Numbered from the stretch's first letter, positions 8,575-16,220 are shown. The stretch is DNA of 64,000 bases from an uncultured Rhodobacter sp. (GCA_945952585.1 CAMFII010000007.1:1-64000); one strand, 5' to 3'. A program made the numbers and translations. Notes: a model not told the origin generated them from the letters alone.

Positions 8575-9132
8575 CTAGAGCAGCCGCATGAATTGCGCCA
8601 TCCATTCCGCATTCGCGGGCCAGGCGGGCGCCGTCACCAGCTTGCCATCCGTCACGGCGGCATCGACGGCAATATCGGCGAAGGTCCCGCCCGACGCCGT
8701 CACCTCCGGCCCGCAGGCAGGGTAGGCCGAGCAGGTGCGCCCCTTCAGCACGCCAGCGGCGGTCAGGATCTGGGCGCCGTGGCAGATGGCGGCGACCGGC
8801 TTGTCGGCGGTGAAGAAGTGCCGGACCATGTCGAGCACCTTTGCGTTGAGCCGCAGGTATTCCGGCGCCCGCCCGCCGGGTACGACGAGGGCATCGTAGT
8901 CCGCCACGTTGACGGAAGCGAAATCGGCGTTCAGCGCGAAGAGGTGGCCGGGCTTTTCGGTATAGGTCTGGTGCCCCTCGAAATCGTGGATCGCGGTCGC
9001 CACCCGGTCACCCGCCTTCTTGTCGGGGCAGACCGCATCCACCTTGTGCCCGCAGGCCAGAAGGATCTGGAACGGCACCATGGTTTCGTAGTCCTCGGTG
9101 TAGTCACCGGTAATCATCAGGATCCTGGCCAT
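8575..9132 (-). CDS. DJ-1/PfpI family protein
   Basis: A 185-residue class I glutamine amidotransferase-like protein. The nucleophile elbow is [10 protein letters not shown], with the cysteine followed by His, and the fold starts [15 protein letters not shown] with the acidic residue expected near the active site. [11 protein letters not shown] is the conserved second loop. Family members act as deglycases, glyoxalases or chaperones, and the exact role cannot be told. Two ATGs are in frame at 9135 and 9132; the second has the better spacing from GGAGG. The ribbon-helix-helix gene follows 45 bases downstream on the same strand. Confidence 0.88.
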   Translation of the reverse strand: MARILMITGDYTEDYETMVPFQILLACGHKVDAVCPDKKAGDRVATAIHDFEGHQTYTEKPGHLFALNADFASVNVADYDALVVPGGRAPEYLRLNAKVLDMVRHFFTADKPVAAICHGAQILTAAGVLKGRTCSAYPACGPEVTASGGTFADIAVDAAVTDGKLVTAPAWPANAEWMAQFMRLL

Positions 9133-9269
9133 CATGTCCTCCCGCTCTGGCTCTGACGAAAGCCTAGCCCTGACCGGGGTCGAGCGGGTGGTAGCCGGTT
9201 GTGACAGATGTAAGGAACAATAAAGGAACAAAGCTTTAACTTTGCGGCGAGGCAGGCTAGACTCGGTCC

Positions 9270-11786
9270 ATGACCGGATTTGACGAAAGTGACGCCTTCG
9301 AGGCAGCGGTGCCGCTCAGCCGTCGCGCGATGGCAGCGCGGCCGGCTCCGTATCTGGACGACCTGAACCCCGCGCAGCGCGCGGCGGTAGAGGCACTGGA
9401 CGGCCCCGTGCTGATGCTGGCGGGCGCGGGCACCGGCAAGACCAAGGCACTGACCGCCCGGATCGCGCACCTTCTGACCACGGCGCGGGCGCGGCCGAAT
9501 GAGATCCTTGCCGTCACCTTCACCAACAAGGCTGCGCGCGAGATGAAGGAGCGCGTTGGGCGTCTGCTGGGCGAGGCGGTGGAGGGGATGCCCTGGATGG
9601 GCACCTTCCATTCGATCAGCGTCAAGATCCTGCGCCGCCACGCCGAGCTGGTCGGGCTGAAGTCGAACTTCACCATCCTCGACACTGACGACCAGATCCG
9701 GCTGATGAAGCAGCTGATCGTCGCCGCGAATATCGACGAGAAGCGCTGGCCCGCCCGGATGCTGGCGGGACTGATCGACGGCTGGAAGAACCGGGCGTTG
9801 ACGCCGCAGAAGGTCCCGAATTCCGAAGCGGCGGCCTTCAACCACCGCGGGACGGAGCTTTACGAGCAGTACCAGGAGCGGCTGAAGACGCTGAACGCCG
9901 TCGATTTCGGTGACCTGCTGCTGCATGTCCTGACCATCTTCCAGGCCCACCCTGACGTTCTGGCCCAGTATCAGCGCTGGCTGCGCTACATCCTTGTCGA
10001 CGAGTATCAGGACACCAACGTCGCCCAGTATCTCTGGCTGCGGCTGCTCGCTCAGGCGCATCACAACATCTGCTGCGTGGGCGATGACGACCAGTCGATC
10101 TACGGCTGGCGCGGCGCCGAGGTTGGCAACATCCTGCGCTTCGAGAAGGATTTCCCGGGCGCCAAGGTGATCCGGCTGGAGCAGAACTACCGCTCCACCC
10201 CCCATATCCTCGCCGCCGCCTCGGGAGTGATCTCGGCAAATGCCGGCCGGCTGGGCAAGACGCTCTGGACCGAGGTCGAGGACGGCCACAAGGTCCGCCT
10301 CATCGGCCATTGGGACGGCGAGGAAGAGGCGCGCTGGATCGGGGAAGAGGTTGAGCGGCTGCAGAAGGGCACGCGGGATTTCAAGCGGATGTCGCTGAAC
10401 GACATGGCGATCCTCGTCCGCGCCAGCCATCAGATGCGCGCCTTCGAGGACCGCTTCCTGACCATCGGGCTGCCCTATCGCGTCATCGGCGGCCCGCGCT
10501 TCTATGAGCGGCTCGAGGTGCGCGATGCGATGGCCTATTTCCGGCTGGCGGTTAACCCCGACGACAACCTCGCCTTCGAGCGGGTCGTGAACACGCCAAA
10601 GCGCGGTCTGGGCGAAAAGGGGATGCAGGAAATTTACCAAACAGCGCGCGCGGGCCGACTGAGTCTTTTCGATGCGGCTCGCCTCATGACTGTGAGGGGA
10701 GAGTTCAAAGGAAAGGCGGCCAATGCCGTCAGGTCATTCCTGGATGCAATCGATCGCTGGAACGAAGTTGCGAGTTCGCGAAGGCGCTCCGCTGCTGCTG
10801 ACGTTACAGACGTTCGCCGGATTGTCCCAGGCAGCGACGAAGCATTTACCGCCTTTGAACCGGAGGAGACTGTAGACGCCGGGTCAGCAAGTGACGAACA
10901 AGCTTTGTCCGATGCTCCAGCATCGGATTATGACCATGTCCGCTTGGCCGAGTTGATCCTCGACGAATCCGGCTACGCGGCGATTTGGCAGCAAGACAAG
11001 ACACCCGAGGCACCGGGTCGGTTGGAGAACCTCAAGTCGCTGATCGAGGGGCTGGAGGAGTTCGACAACTTGCAGGGCTTTCTCGAGCACGTTGCGCTCA
11101 TTATGGACAATGACAGCGTGGACGCGGTCGAGAAGGTGTCGATCATGACGCTCCACGCCGCCAAGGGGCTCGAGTTTCCCGCGGTCTTCCTCCCGGGTTG
11201 GGAGGACGGGCTGTTCCCCAGCCAGCGCAGCATGGACGAGAGCGGGTTGAAGGGCCTCGAAGAGGAGCGTCGGTTGGCTTATGTCGGCATCACCCGCGCC
11301 GAGAAACTCTGCACCATTTCCTTTGCCGCGAACCGCCGGGTCTACGGCCAGTGGCAATCCGCACTGCCCTCGCGCTTCATCGACGAACTGCCGGCCGATC
11401 ATGTCGAGGTACTGACCCCGCCCGGCCTTTATGGCGGCGGGTTCGGTGCGGCAGGGATGGCTGCGGGCTTCGGCGGCGGCTCGACCATCGAGCAGAAGGC
11501 AATGAAGGCCGATGTCTACAACTCGCCGGGCTGGAAGCGGATGCAGGCGCGGGGGGCGGACCGTCCGATGGCGCAGCCGCAGGAGGCGCGGAACATGGTG
11601 ATCGACGCCACCGCGGTGTCGTCCTTCGTCCTCGACGACCGGGTGTTCCACCAGAAGTTCGGCTACGGAACGGTGGTGGGGATCGAGGGCGACAAGCTGG
11701 ACGTGGCTTTTGACAAGGCCGGTGTGAAGAAGATCGTCGCGCGCTTCGTGGTGTCGGCGGCGCAGGCGGATGACGTGCCGTTCTAG
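9270..11786 (+). CDS. uvrD: UvrD/PcrA-type superfamily 1 DNA helicase
   Basis: An 838-residue ATP-dependent 3'-5' helicase for repair and replication-fork restart. The ordered motifs are Q (LNPAQRAAV), I (AGAGTGKT), Ia ([10 protein letters not shown]), II (VDEYQDTN), III ([13 protein letters not shown]), IV (QNYRST), V ([10 protein letters not shown]) and VI ([11 protein letters not shown]). The C-terminus ends in a conserved [18 protein letters not shown] Tudor-like segment. Residues about 455-570 are unusual: the DNA is visibly poorer in GC and codes for an acidic Asp/Glu/Ser-rich linker of about 55 residues between 2A/2B blocks. Paired hairpins follow the stop. Confidence 0.95.
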   Translation: MTGFDESDAFEAAVPLSRRAMAARPAPYLDDLNPAQRAAVEALDGPVLMLAGAGTGKTKALTARIAHLLTTARARPNEILAVTFTNKAAREMKERVGRLLGEAVEGMPWMGTFHSISVKILRRHAELVGLKSNFTILDTDDQIRLMKQLIVAANIDEKRWPARMLAGLIDGWKNRALTPQKVPNSEAAAFNHRGTELYEQYQERLKTLNAVDFGDLLLHVLTIFQAHPDVLAQYQRWLRYILVDEYQDTNVAQYLWLRLLAQAHHNICCVGDDDQSIYGWRGAEVGNILRFEKDFPGAKVIRLEQNYRSTPHILAAASGVISANAGRLGKTLWTEVEDGHKVRLIGHWDGEEEARWIGEEVERLQKGTRDFKRMSLNDMAILVRASHQMRAFEDRFLTIGLPYRVIGGPRFYERLEVRDAMAYFRLAVNPDDNLAFERVVNTPKRGLGEKGMQEIYQTARAGRLSLFDAARLMTVRGEFKGKAANAVRSFLDAIDRWNEVASSRRRSAAADVTDVRRIVPGSDEAFTAFEPEETVDAGSASDEQALSDAPASDYDHVRLAELILDESGYAAIWQQDKTPEAPGRLENLKSLIEGLEEFDNLQGFLEHVALIMDNDSVDAVEKVSIMTLHAAKGLEFPAVFLPGWEDGLFPSQRSMDESGLKGLEEERRLAYVGITRAEKLCTISFAANRRVYGQWQSALPSRFIDELPADHVEVLTPPGLYGGGFGAAGMAAGFGGGSTIEQKAMKADVYNSPGWKRMQARGADRPMAQPQEARNMVIDATAVSSFVLDDRVFHQKFGYGTVVGIEGDKLDVAFDKAGVKKIVARFVVSAAQADDVPF

Positions 11787-11793
11787 GGAAAGA

Positions 11794-11858
11794 AGGGGGC
11801 GCTGCCCCCTCTGAGCCTGCGGCTCATTCACCCCCGGGATATTTGAGAGCAGAAAATG
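11794..11858 (+). terminator. Double hairpin after uvrD, with Rhodobacterales intergenic element
   Basis: AGGGGGC-GCT-GCCCCCT (11794-11810) is followed by GAGCC-TGC-GGCTC (11812-11824) and then by CACCCCCGGGATATTTGAG and AGAAAATGAG. The last part is the type of extragenic element common in Rhodobacterales, and a related copy lies at 60814-60848. The hairpins lie between convergent uvrD and benE and may serve both, though neither has a clean T tract. Confidence 0.55.
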
Positions 11859-11862
11859 AGGC

Positions 11863-13014
11863 TCAACGGCGCTTGATCCGGCTCGCCGCATGCTCCAATC
11901 CGAAGATGGTCAGGCCAGCGATCAGCCCCCAGAAGGCCGCTCCGACGCCGAAGAAGGCCATCCCCGAGGTGGTGGTCGTCAAGGTCACGGCGGCAGCGAA
12001 GCGCTGTTGCGGGTGGGAGAAAGCGCCAGTCAGCGCCCCGGTCAGCGGGCCAAGGAGCGCGAGCGCGACGAGGGCGGTCACGGTCGCGGCGGGCAGAGCG
12101 CCGATCAGGGCAAGGATCAGCGGGCCGAAGATGCCGAGACCGACCCAGACGGCGGCATAGGCAAGACCCACCTTCCAGCGCTGGCTGCGGTCGGGATGCA
12201 CGTCGTCGCCCAGGCAAATCGCAGCGGTGATCGCGGCCATGCTGATCGTGTGCGAGCCGAAGAGGCCGCCGAGCGCCGAAAGCCCGCCGGTAACAGCCAA
12301 CGCCGGGCGGACTGGCGGCTCGTATCCGGCGGCGCGGAGTGTCGCGAAGCCGGGCAGGTTCTGCGACGCCATCGTCACCAGGTAAAGCGGCAGGCTGAGG
12401 CCGATCAGCACACCCGGCGCGAATTCCGGCGCAATGAACGTCAGGCGGGGCAGGGCAAAGCGGAACCCATCCAGCGCTTCGGGATGGAGGCCGGTCACGA
12501 CGCCGGTCGCCAAAGCCGCGAGAACGGCGAAGGACGGGTTCCACAGCCGCACCAGGGCGAAGACGACGATCATCGGCAGGACCTGCATCGGCGCCGCTTG
12601 CACCGCACCGGCAAGTTTGAGCACGAATGGCAGGAGGACACCCGCAAGCATCCCCGCGGCGATCCCGTCGGGAATCGCCGCGACCAACTTGCCGAGCGGG
12701 CGGATCGCCCCGGTCAGCGCAATGAGCACACCCGCAAGGAGAAAGGCCCCGACAGCCTGCGGCATGGTGATGCCGGTCGTCGCCGCGATCAGCGCCGCGC
12801 CGGGGGTAGACCAGGCCAGAACGACGGGGATCCGGCTTGTCGCGCTCAGGAAGGCGCTGCCGGCCGCCTTGATGAGGCAGACCGCAAAGACCCAGGAGGC
12901 GGTCTGCGCTGCCGTCGCGCCGACGGCGGCGGCGGCTGCAAGGACAAGCGTGATGGTCGAGCCGTATCCGACGAGGGCGGCGACAAGGGCCGCGGAGATC
13001 ATCGAAAGGCGCAT
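11863..13014 (-). CDS. benE: BenE-family transporter (benzoate/H+ symporter type)
   Basis: A 383-residue inner-membrane protein, almost wholly hydrophobic, with around 12 predicted helices. Recognisable BenE features are TPGAALIAATT near residue 70, IPDGIAAGMLAGVLLPF, and the conserved GLFGSHTISMAAITAAI around residue 250. Family members import benzoate by proton symport. No aromatic-degradation gene is adjacent, so the real substrate may differ. It begins 84 bases after the last CcsR hairpin on the same strand; that hairpin is followed by a T-rich run, so benE probably has its own promoter. Confidence 0.88.
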   Translation of the reverse strand: MRLSMISAALVAALVGYGSTITLVLAAAAAVGATAAQTASWVFAVCLIKAAGSAFLSATSRIPVVLAWSTPGAALIAATTGITMPQAVGAFLLAGVLIALTGAIRPLGKLVAAIPDGIAAGMLAGVLLPFVLKLAGAVQAAPMQVLPMIVVFALVRLWNPSFAVLAALATGVVTGLHPEALDGFRFALPRLTFIAPEFAPGVLIGLSLPLYLVTMASQNLPGFATLRAAGYEPPVRPALAVTGGLSALGGLFGSHTISMAAITAAICLGDDVHPDRSQRWKVGLAYAAVWVGLGIFGPLILALIGALPAATVTALVALALLGPLTGALTGAFSHPQQRFAAAVTLTTTTSGMAFFGVGAAFWGLIAGLTIFGLEHAASRIKRR

Positions 13015-13097
13015 CCCGAACTCCTGCTTTTCGCCCGACCTTTAGCGGGCGGCAGCAGAGTTGCAATCGGAACGCATCAGCGGGGGGAGAAAAAGGA

Positions 13098-13168
13098 AAC
13101 GGCGGCGCTCAGGGAGGAGGAGGAGCGCCGCCGTTCTGCACGTCGGACCCAGGGAGGAGGAGGGGTCC
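13098..13168 (-). ncRNA. CcsR-type sRNA, unit 4 (terminal)
   Basis: On the minus strand a 6-bp hairpin (13168-13163 with 13150-13145, GGACCC/GGGTCC) precedes a perfect 13-bp hairpin (13135-13123 with 13110-13098). Both loops are exactly CTCCTCCTCCCT, the CCUCCUCCC motif of the Rhodobacter CcsR/cuckoo family. TTTCCTTTTTC follows the second stem, so it probably also ends the whole transcript. It is the last of four units downstream of the DUF1127 gene. Confidence 0.88.
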
Positions 13169-13204
13169 TTCGTAGCCCTCGGACCCGATGGGTCCTGTTT
13201 GTCT

Positions 13205-13275
13205 GCGACGACACCCAGGGAGGAGGAGGGGTATCGCCGCCTTTCAACGCCCGGCCCGAGGGAGTAGGAAGGCCG
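13205..13275 (-). ncRNA. CcsR-type sRNA, unit 3
   Basis: The 5' hairpin (13275-13271 with 13256-13252, CGGCC/GGCCG) has a degenerate loop: the plus strand reads AGGGAGTAGGAA instead of AGGGAGGAGGAG. The 3' hairpin pairs 13240-13229 with 13216-13205 around a perfect motif. Two mismatches in that stem on the plus strand (C13212/A13233 and A13208/C13237) become G-U wobbles on the minus strand. This fixes the transcribed strand as minus. Confidence 0.85.
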
Positions 13276-13327
13276 AACGCATCCGTTTTGGGGTGGCGGG
13301 CCTTGTGCCCGATCCCCGGAACTTGGC

Positions 13328-13393
13328 GCGGCGACCCCAGGGAGGAGGAGGGGGTCGCCGCTGGTCCGATCGGCCCAGGGAGGAGGAGGGGCC
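13328..13393 (-). ncRNA. CcsR-type sRNA, unit 2
   Basis: A 5-bp hairpin GGCCC/GGGCC (13393-13389 with 13376-13372) is followed on the minus strand by a perfect 11-bp hairpin (13361-13351 with 13338-13328). Both have the loop CTCCTCCTCCCT. The weak-then-strong order is the same as in the other three units. Confidence 0.88.
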
Positions 13394-13434
13394 TTTCGTA
13401 CGCCGTTGGAAGCGCTTTGGCTTCCGAAGAAAGT

Positions 13435-13503
13435 GCGGCGGCACCAGGGAGGAGGAGAAGTGCCGCCGCTTTTGCTACGAGCCCCAGGGAGGAGGAGAGG
13501 GGC
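13435..13503 (-). ncRNA. CcsR-type sRNA, unit 1
   Basis: This unit starts 13 bases after the DUF1127 stop. A 5-bp hairpin (13503-13499 with 13485-13481, loop of 13) is followed by a 10-bp hairpin (13469-13460 with 13444-13435, loop of 15). Both loops contain the complete motif with one to three extra bases. In Rhodobacter sphaeroides the CcsR RNAs are processed from a transcript shared with the DUF1127 gene, and the same is inferred here. Confidence 0.88.
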
Positions 13504-13515
13504 CCCGCAATAATC

Positions 13516-13731
13516 TTACTTGCCGTAGGCCGCTTCCGCTGCGATCTCGGGGATCAGCACGCGGTTGATGCCCAGGTCGGAAAGTTCGCGATCCGTCAGG
13601 ACCGCCAGTTCCCGGTAGGTCTGCTTGTACAGCCGGCGTTTGCGAAGCGCATCGCCGACCGTCTTCAGGACCGCGCCCAGGCGTTCCGGATAGCCGGAGC
13701 GGACTGCGGAGGAAGTTGTCACATAGCTCAT
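13516..13731 (-). CDS. DUF1127 small protein, CcaF1-like
   Basis: A 71-residue basic protein. The C-terminal half is the DUF1127 signature YRELAVLTDRELSDLGI, preceded by an arginine/lysine patch (RKRRLYKQ). In Rhodobacter sphaeroides the 71-residue DUF1127 protein CcaF1 is an RNA-binding protein that affects maturation of the CcsR sRNAs encoded directly downstream. The same arrangement exists here, with four CcsR units starting 13 bases after the stop. GAGG lies 7 bases before the ATG at 13731. The role is therefore inferred as an RNA-binding stress factor that acts on its own 3' sRNAs. Confidence 0.92.
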   Translation of the reverse strand: MSYVTTSSAVRSGYPERLGAVLKTVGDALRKRRLYKQTYRELAVLTDRELSDLGINRVLIPEIAAEAAYGK

Positions 13732-13785
13732 CGTCTTGCCTCGGTTGTCAGGTGCGCTTGTTTCGTCATTCGCGCTGTTAGGGCA

Positions 13786-13813
13786 AACATAACCCAATGC
13801 TGCAGATGCACAA
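13786..13813 (-). promoter_or_regulatory. Candidate promoter of DUF1127-CcsR transcript
   Basis: On the minus strand TTGTGC (13813-13808), 16 bases and TATGTT (13791-13786) lie about 55 bases before the DUF1127 start. In R. sphaeroides this operon is driven by RpoH-type sigma factors; no clear RpoH consensus was recognised here, so this hexamer pair is tentative. Confidence 0.35.
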
Positions 13814-13980
13814 TAACCCGAGCGCTCAATGCTGCCATGCGGCAAGTGCATGGCTTCCTTTGCGTAATTTTGACTTTTCCACAAATCTGCTGCCTGATTT
13901 CTGAGCGCGGTACGAACGCCCCTTGCCCTGCTGCCGACAAACGGCAACCTATGCCGCCCAGACAAGCCAGGGAGAATGAC

Positions 13981-15048
13981 ATGTCGCTTTCGCGTGAGTC
14001 GGTGTTGCAGGTACTTGCGACGATTGATGTGCCTGGCGGCGGCAATCTGGTTTCGCGCGATCTGGTGCGCGCCCTCAGTCTGGACGGCGGCATCGTGCGA
14101 TTCGTCGTCGAAGTCGCCAATGCGGCCGAGGCGCAGGCGCTTGAGCCGGCGCGGTCCCGGGCCGAGACGGCCTTGCGCAGCTTGCCGGGGGTGGTTTCGG
14201 TTCAGGTCGTGCTGACCGCTCCCGCCGGCAAGGCCGCGCCGCCGAATCTGAAGATTGGGCAGCACCCCACGCCCCAGCAGGGCGGGCCGCAGCCCGTTTC
14301 GGGCGTGGACCGCATTCTTGCGATCGCCAGCGGCAAGGGCGGGGTGGGGAAATCGACCGTGTCGTCGAACCTCGCGGTGGCGCTGGCACGGCAGGGGCGG
14401 CGGGTCGGGTTGCTCGACGCCGATATCTACGGCCCGTCGCAGGCGCGGATGATGGGGGTGACCAAGCGCCCTGCTTCGCCCGACGGCCAGACGATCCTGC
14501 CGCCAGTGGCGCATGGCGTCGTCATGATGTCGATGGGGCTGATGCTGAAGGAGAACGAGGCGGTCGTCTGGCGTGGGCCGATGATCATGGGCGCTCTCCA
14601 GCAATTGCTGACCCAGGTCGACTGGGGGAAGCTCGACGTGCTGATCGTCGACCTGCCGCCGGGAACGGGTGACATCCAGCTTACGCTGTGCCAGCGCACG
14701 AAACTGACCGGGGCGATCGTCGTCTCGACTCCGCAGGACGTCGCGCTGCTTGATGCGCTTAAGGCGCTCGACATGTTCCGCAAGCTGAACACGCCTGTCC
14801 TGGGTTTGATCGAGAACATGTCGACCTTCATCTGCCCCAACTGCGGTCACGAGGAGCATATCTTCGGTCACGGCGGCGTCCGGGCCGAGGCCGCAAAGTT
14901 GGGGCTGCCCTTCCTTGGTGAGTTGCCGCTGAGCCTTGATGTCCGGCTTGCGGGCGACAGCGGCATCCCGGCTGCGGCGGGCGAAGGACCGACGGCGGAA
15001 GCCTATGCCCGGATCGCGGCGGGGCTGATCGCCGGCGGCATGGCCTGA
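13981..15048 (+). CDS. apbC: Mrp/ApbC-type iron-sulfur cluster carrier ATPase
   Basis: A 355-residue P-loop NTPase that carries and delivers Fe-S clusters in the cytoplasm. The N-terminal 75 residues form a DUF59/MIP18-like domain, followed by a proline/glutamine-rich linker and the ATPase domain with the deviant Walker A IASGKGGVGKST near residue 115 and DADIYGPSQ. The cluster-binding CPNC motif lies in the segment TFICPNCGHEE. A GGGAG site lies just before the ATG at 13981. It is divergent from the DUF1127 gene and is followed by a hairpin at 15097-15122. Confidence 0.93.
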   Translation: MSLSRESVLQVLATIDVPGGGNLVSRDLVRALSLDGGIVRFVVEVANAAEAQALEPARSRAETALRSLPGVVSVQVVLTAPAGKAAPPNLKIGQHPTPQQGGPQPVSGVDRILAIASGKGGVGKSTVSSNLAVALARQGRRVGLLDADIYGPSQARMMGVTKRPASPDGQTILPPVAHGVVMMSMGLMLKENEAVVWRGPMIMGALQQLLTQVDWGKLDVLIVDLPPGTGDIQLTLCQRTKLTGAIVVSTPQDVALLDALKALDMFRKLNTPVLGLIENMSTFICPNCGHEEHIFGHGGVRAEAAKLGLPFLGELPLSLDVRLAGDSGIPAAAGEGPTAEAYARIAAGLIAGGMA

Positions 15049-15096
15049 CCGCCCGGATCACGCGGGAAATCATGGGAATTGCCCCGTTCCGGGGTG

Positions 15097-15122
15097 TCAC
15101 GCGCCGAATCACTGGCGCGTGA
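15097..15122 (+). terminator. Hairpin downstream of mrp
   Basis: TCACGCGCC (15097-15105) pairs with GGCGCGTGA (15114-15122) around an 8-base loop, about 50 bases after the mrp stop. A smaller CCCC/GGGG hairpin precedes it. No T tract follows, so it may be a 3' stabiliser or a Rho-assisted end rather than an intrinsic terminator. Confidence 0.5.
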
Positions 15123-15208
15123 GCCGTCGTGATTCGGAGTTCCTGCTCAGTATATTCGTTGTTTGTTCTCCACTCGACGCCGGTGCGGACTGTTGGTTCG
15201 GCTGTCAG

Positions 15209-15233
15209 TGGGAATTCATGGGATTTTGTGGCT
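15209..15233 (+). promoter_or_regulatory. MraZ-type operator array, plus orientation
   Basis: TGGGA at 15209, TGGGA at 15219 and a degenerate TGGCT at 15229 are spaced exactly 10 bases apart. E. coli MraZ binds three TGGGN repeats separated by five bases upstream of its own gene. The match in motif and spacing suggests autoregulation of the dcw operon. Confidence 0.65.
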
Positions 15234-15380
15234 CATCGACATCTGTATCTACATGTTGTGGGTTTATCGATCTAGGTTCCGATTTGTGGGATCGGCCATC
15301 CCGAATCTTGTCCAATCACAAGCGCGTTAGCGAATTTTCGCTGTTTTCCTGTGATGCTGCTCCAAAGAAAGGGTTTGCTT

Positions 15381-15405
15381 TCCCATGCTTTCCCATGGCA
15401 TCCCT
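15381..15405 (-). promoter_or_regulatory. MraZ-type operator array, minus orientation
   Basis: TCCCA at 15381, TCCCA at 15391 and TCCCT at 15401 give, on the minus strand, TGGGA repeats with the same 10-base period. The array faces the plus-oriented one 150 bases away, with both degenerate copies on the inner-right end. It lies about 290 bases before mraZ. Confidence 0.65.
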
Positions 15406-15582
15406 TGTCCATCGAAGGCGGCAGCGAATGACAAGCAGGGGCGGCAAAGACCCCGAACAGGCGAAAGTCAGGTTTCATACAGGCAGCCGCCGCTTTCGAA
15501 AAACTGAGATCCGGCGCGCGAGCGAGCAGACATCCCCCCAGGTGGCGCGCGCAGCTGGACGGACCCAGCGATGGGACGAGGG

Positions 15583-15618
15583 CGGCGGATCGGGCGTGGC
15601 AGCAGTCCCGATCCGCCG
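15583..15618 (+). other. Perfect 12-bp stem-loop in the mraZ leader
   Basis: CGGCGGATCGGG (15583-15594) pairs perfectly with CCCGATCCGCCG (15607-15618) around a 12-base loop, about 80 bases upstream of the mraZ start. No T tract follows. It may be a transcript-stability or attenuation element in the leader; its role is unknown. Confidence 0.5.
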
Positions 15619-15696
15619 TTGTCCGTTTCAGGGCCGGGCAAACGAGGGACCAGACCCCGACGCAAGGGCGGGGCGCGAGTGAAGGAGCCGCACGTC

Positions 15697-16218
15697 GTGG
15701 CGGAGAGCTTCAGAGGCGAGGTCGTCCAGAAGGTGGACGCCAAAGCGAGGGTCTCGATCCCCGCCGCCTTTCGTCGCGTTCTGGAAAACGGCGATCCCTC
15801 CTGGCCCGAAAGCCCCCGCCCGCGCGTGATCATGGTCTATGGCGACGAGCGTCGCCGCTTCGTCGAATGCTATCCGATCACCGAGATGAAGCGGGTCGAG
15901 GCGCTGATCGCGCGCCTGCCCAAAGGCTCTCCCCGCCGCCGCGCACTCGAGCGCAACCTCATCACCCTGTCGGTGACCGTCGAGGTTGACGAGGACGGTC
16001 GCATCGTGTTGCCGCAGAAGGTCCGCGAGAAGATCGGCGCGGCGCCGGAGGAATTCTCGGGCGGCTTCGAGGCGATGTTCGCCGGCGCGCTCGAAACCTT
16101 CCAGCTGTGGAAGCGCGACGCCTACGAAGAAGAGATCGCGGCGCAATCCCTTGAAGAAATGGAAGAACTGGCGGAGGGGCTCGATATCCTGTCGCTTCTG
16201 CCGGATCCGGAGGCGTGA
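15697..16218 (+). CDS. mraZ: Transcriptional regulator MraZ
   Basis: A 173-residue protein with two AbrB/SpoVT-like halves, first around residues 5-60 ([20 protein letters not shown]) and second around 90-135 ([19 protein letters not shown]). MraZ forms a ring that binds TGGGN repeats and regulates the dcw operon. The start chosen is GTG 15697 because AAGGAG at 15682-15687 lies nine bases before it; an in-frame GTG at 15679 overlaps that ribosome site. The C-terminal 25 residues ([14 protein letters not shown]...) are acidic and beyond the second domain. First gene of the dcw operon; its stop TGA lies just before rsmH. Confidence 0.95.
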   Translation: MAESFRGEVVQKVDAKARVSIPAAFRRVLENGDPSWPESPRPRVIMVYGDERRRFVECYPITEMKRVEALIARLPKGSPRRRALERNLITLSVTVEVDEDGRIVLPQKVREKIGAAPEEFSGGFEAMFAGALETFQLWKRDAYEEEIAAQSLEEMEELAEGLDILSLLPDPEA

Positions 16219-16220
16219 GC

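Larger units (their letters stand above)
15049..15696 (+). other. Long intergenic leader region upstream of mraZ
   Basis: These 648 bases hold no convincing gene. They contain the mrp hairpin, an A/T-richer stretch (about 15140-15420) with two MraZ-type repeat arrays, and a structured GC-rich part (about 15480-15690) ending at the mraZ ribosome site. An open frame across 15119-15682 has no family features and unlike codon use. RNase P RNA, often found near mraZ in alphaproteobacteria, was looked for and its conserved GAGGAAAGTCCGGGC core is absent. Confidence 0.6.

Noticed and set aside
7286-9132. Toxin-antitoxin pair from the ribbon-helix-helix gene
   Set aside because: Neighbours are a ProC-like reductase and a DJ-1 protein; no toxin-like gene overlaps or adjoins it.
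13098-13503. CRISPR-like array of repeats
   Set aside because: The repeated unit is only 12 bases, spacing is irregular, each copy is a hairpin loop with its own covarying stem, and no cas gene is near. The CcsR sRNA interpretation explains all of it.
11890-13980. N-terminal extension of the mrp frame across benE, CcsR and DUF1127 regions
   Set aside because: The open frame happens to run through, but it is antisense to benE and to the sRNA array and has no domain; Mrp begins at 13981 with a ribosome site.
15119-15682. Open frame of 187 codons upstream of mraZ
   Set aside because: It has erratic composition, no motif and overlaps the MraZ repeat arrays and leader hairpin; it is treated as non-coding.
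15049-15696. RNase P RNA gene (rnpB)
   Set aside because: It was considered because rnpB often lies near mraZ in alphaproteobacteria, but the conserved cores of that RNA were not found on either strand.
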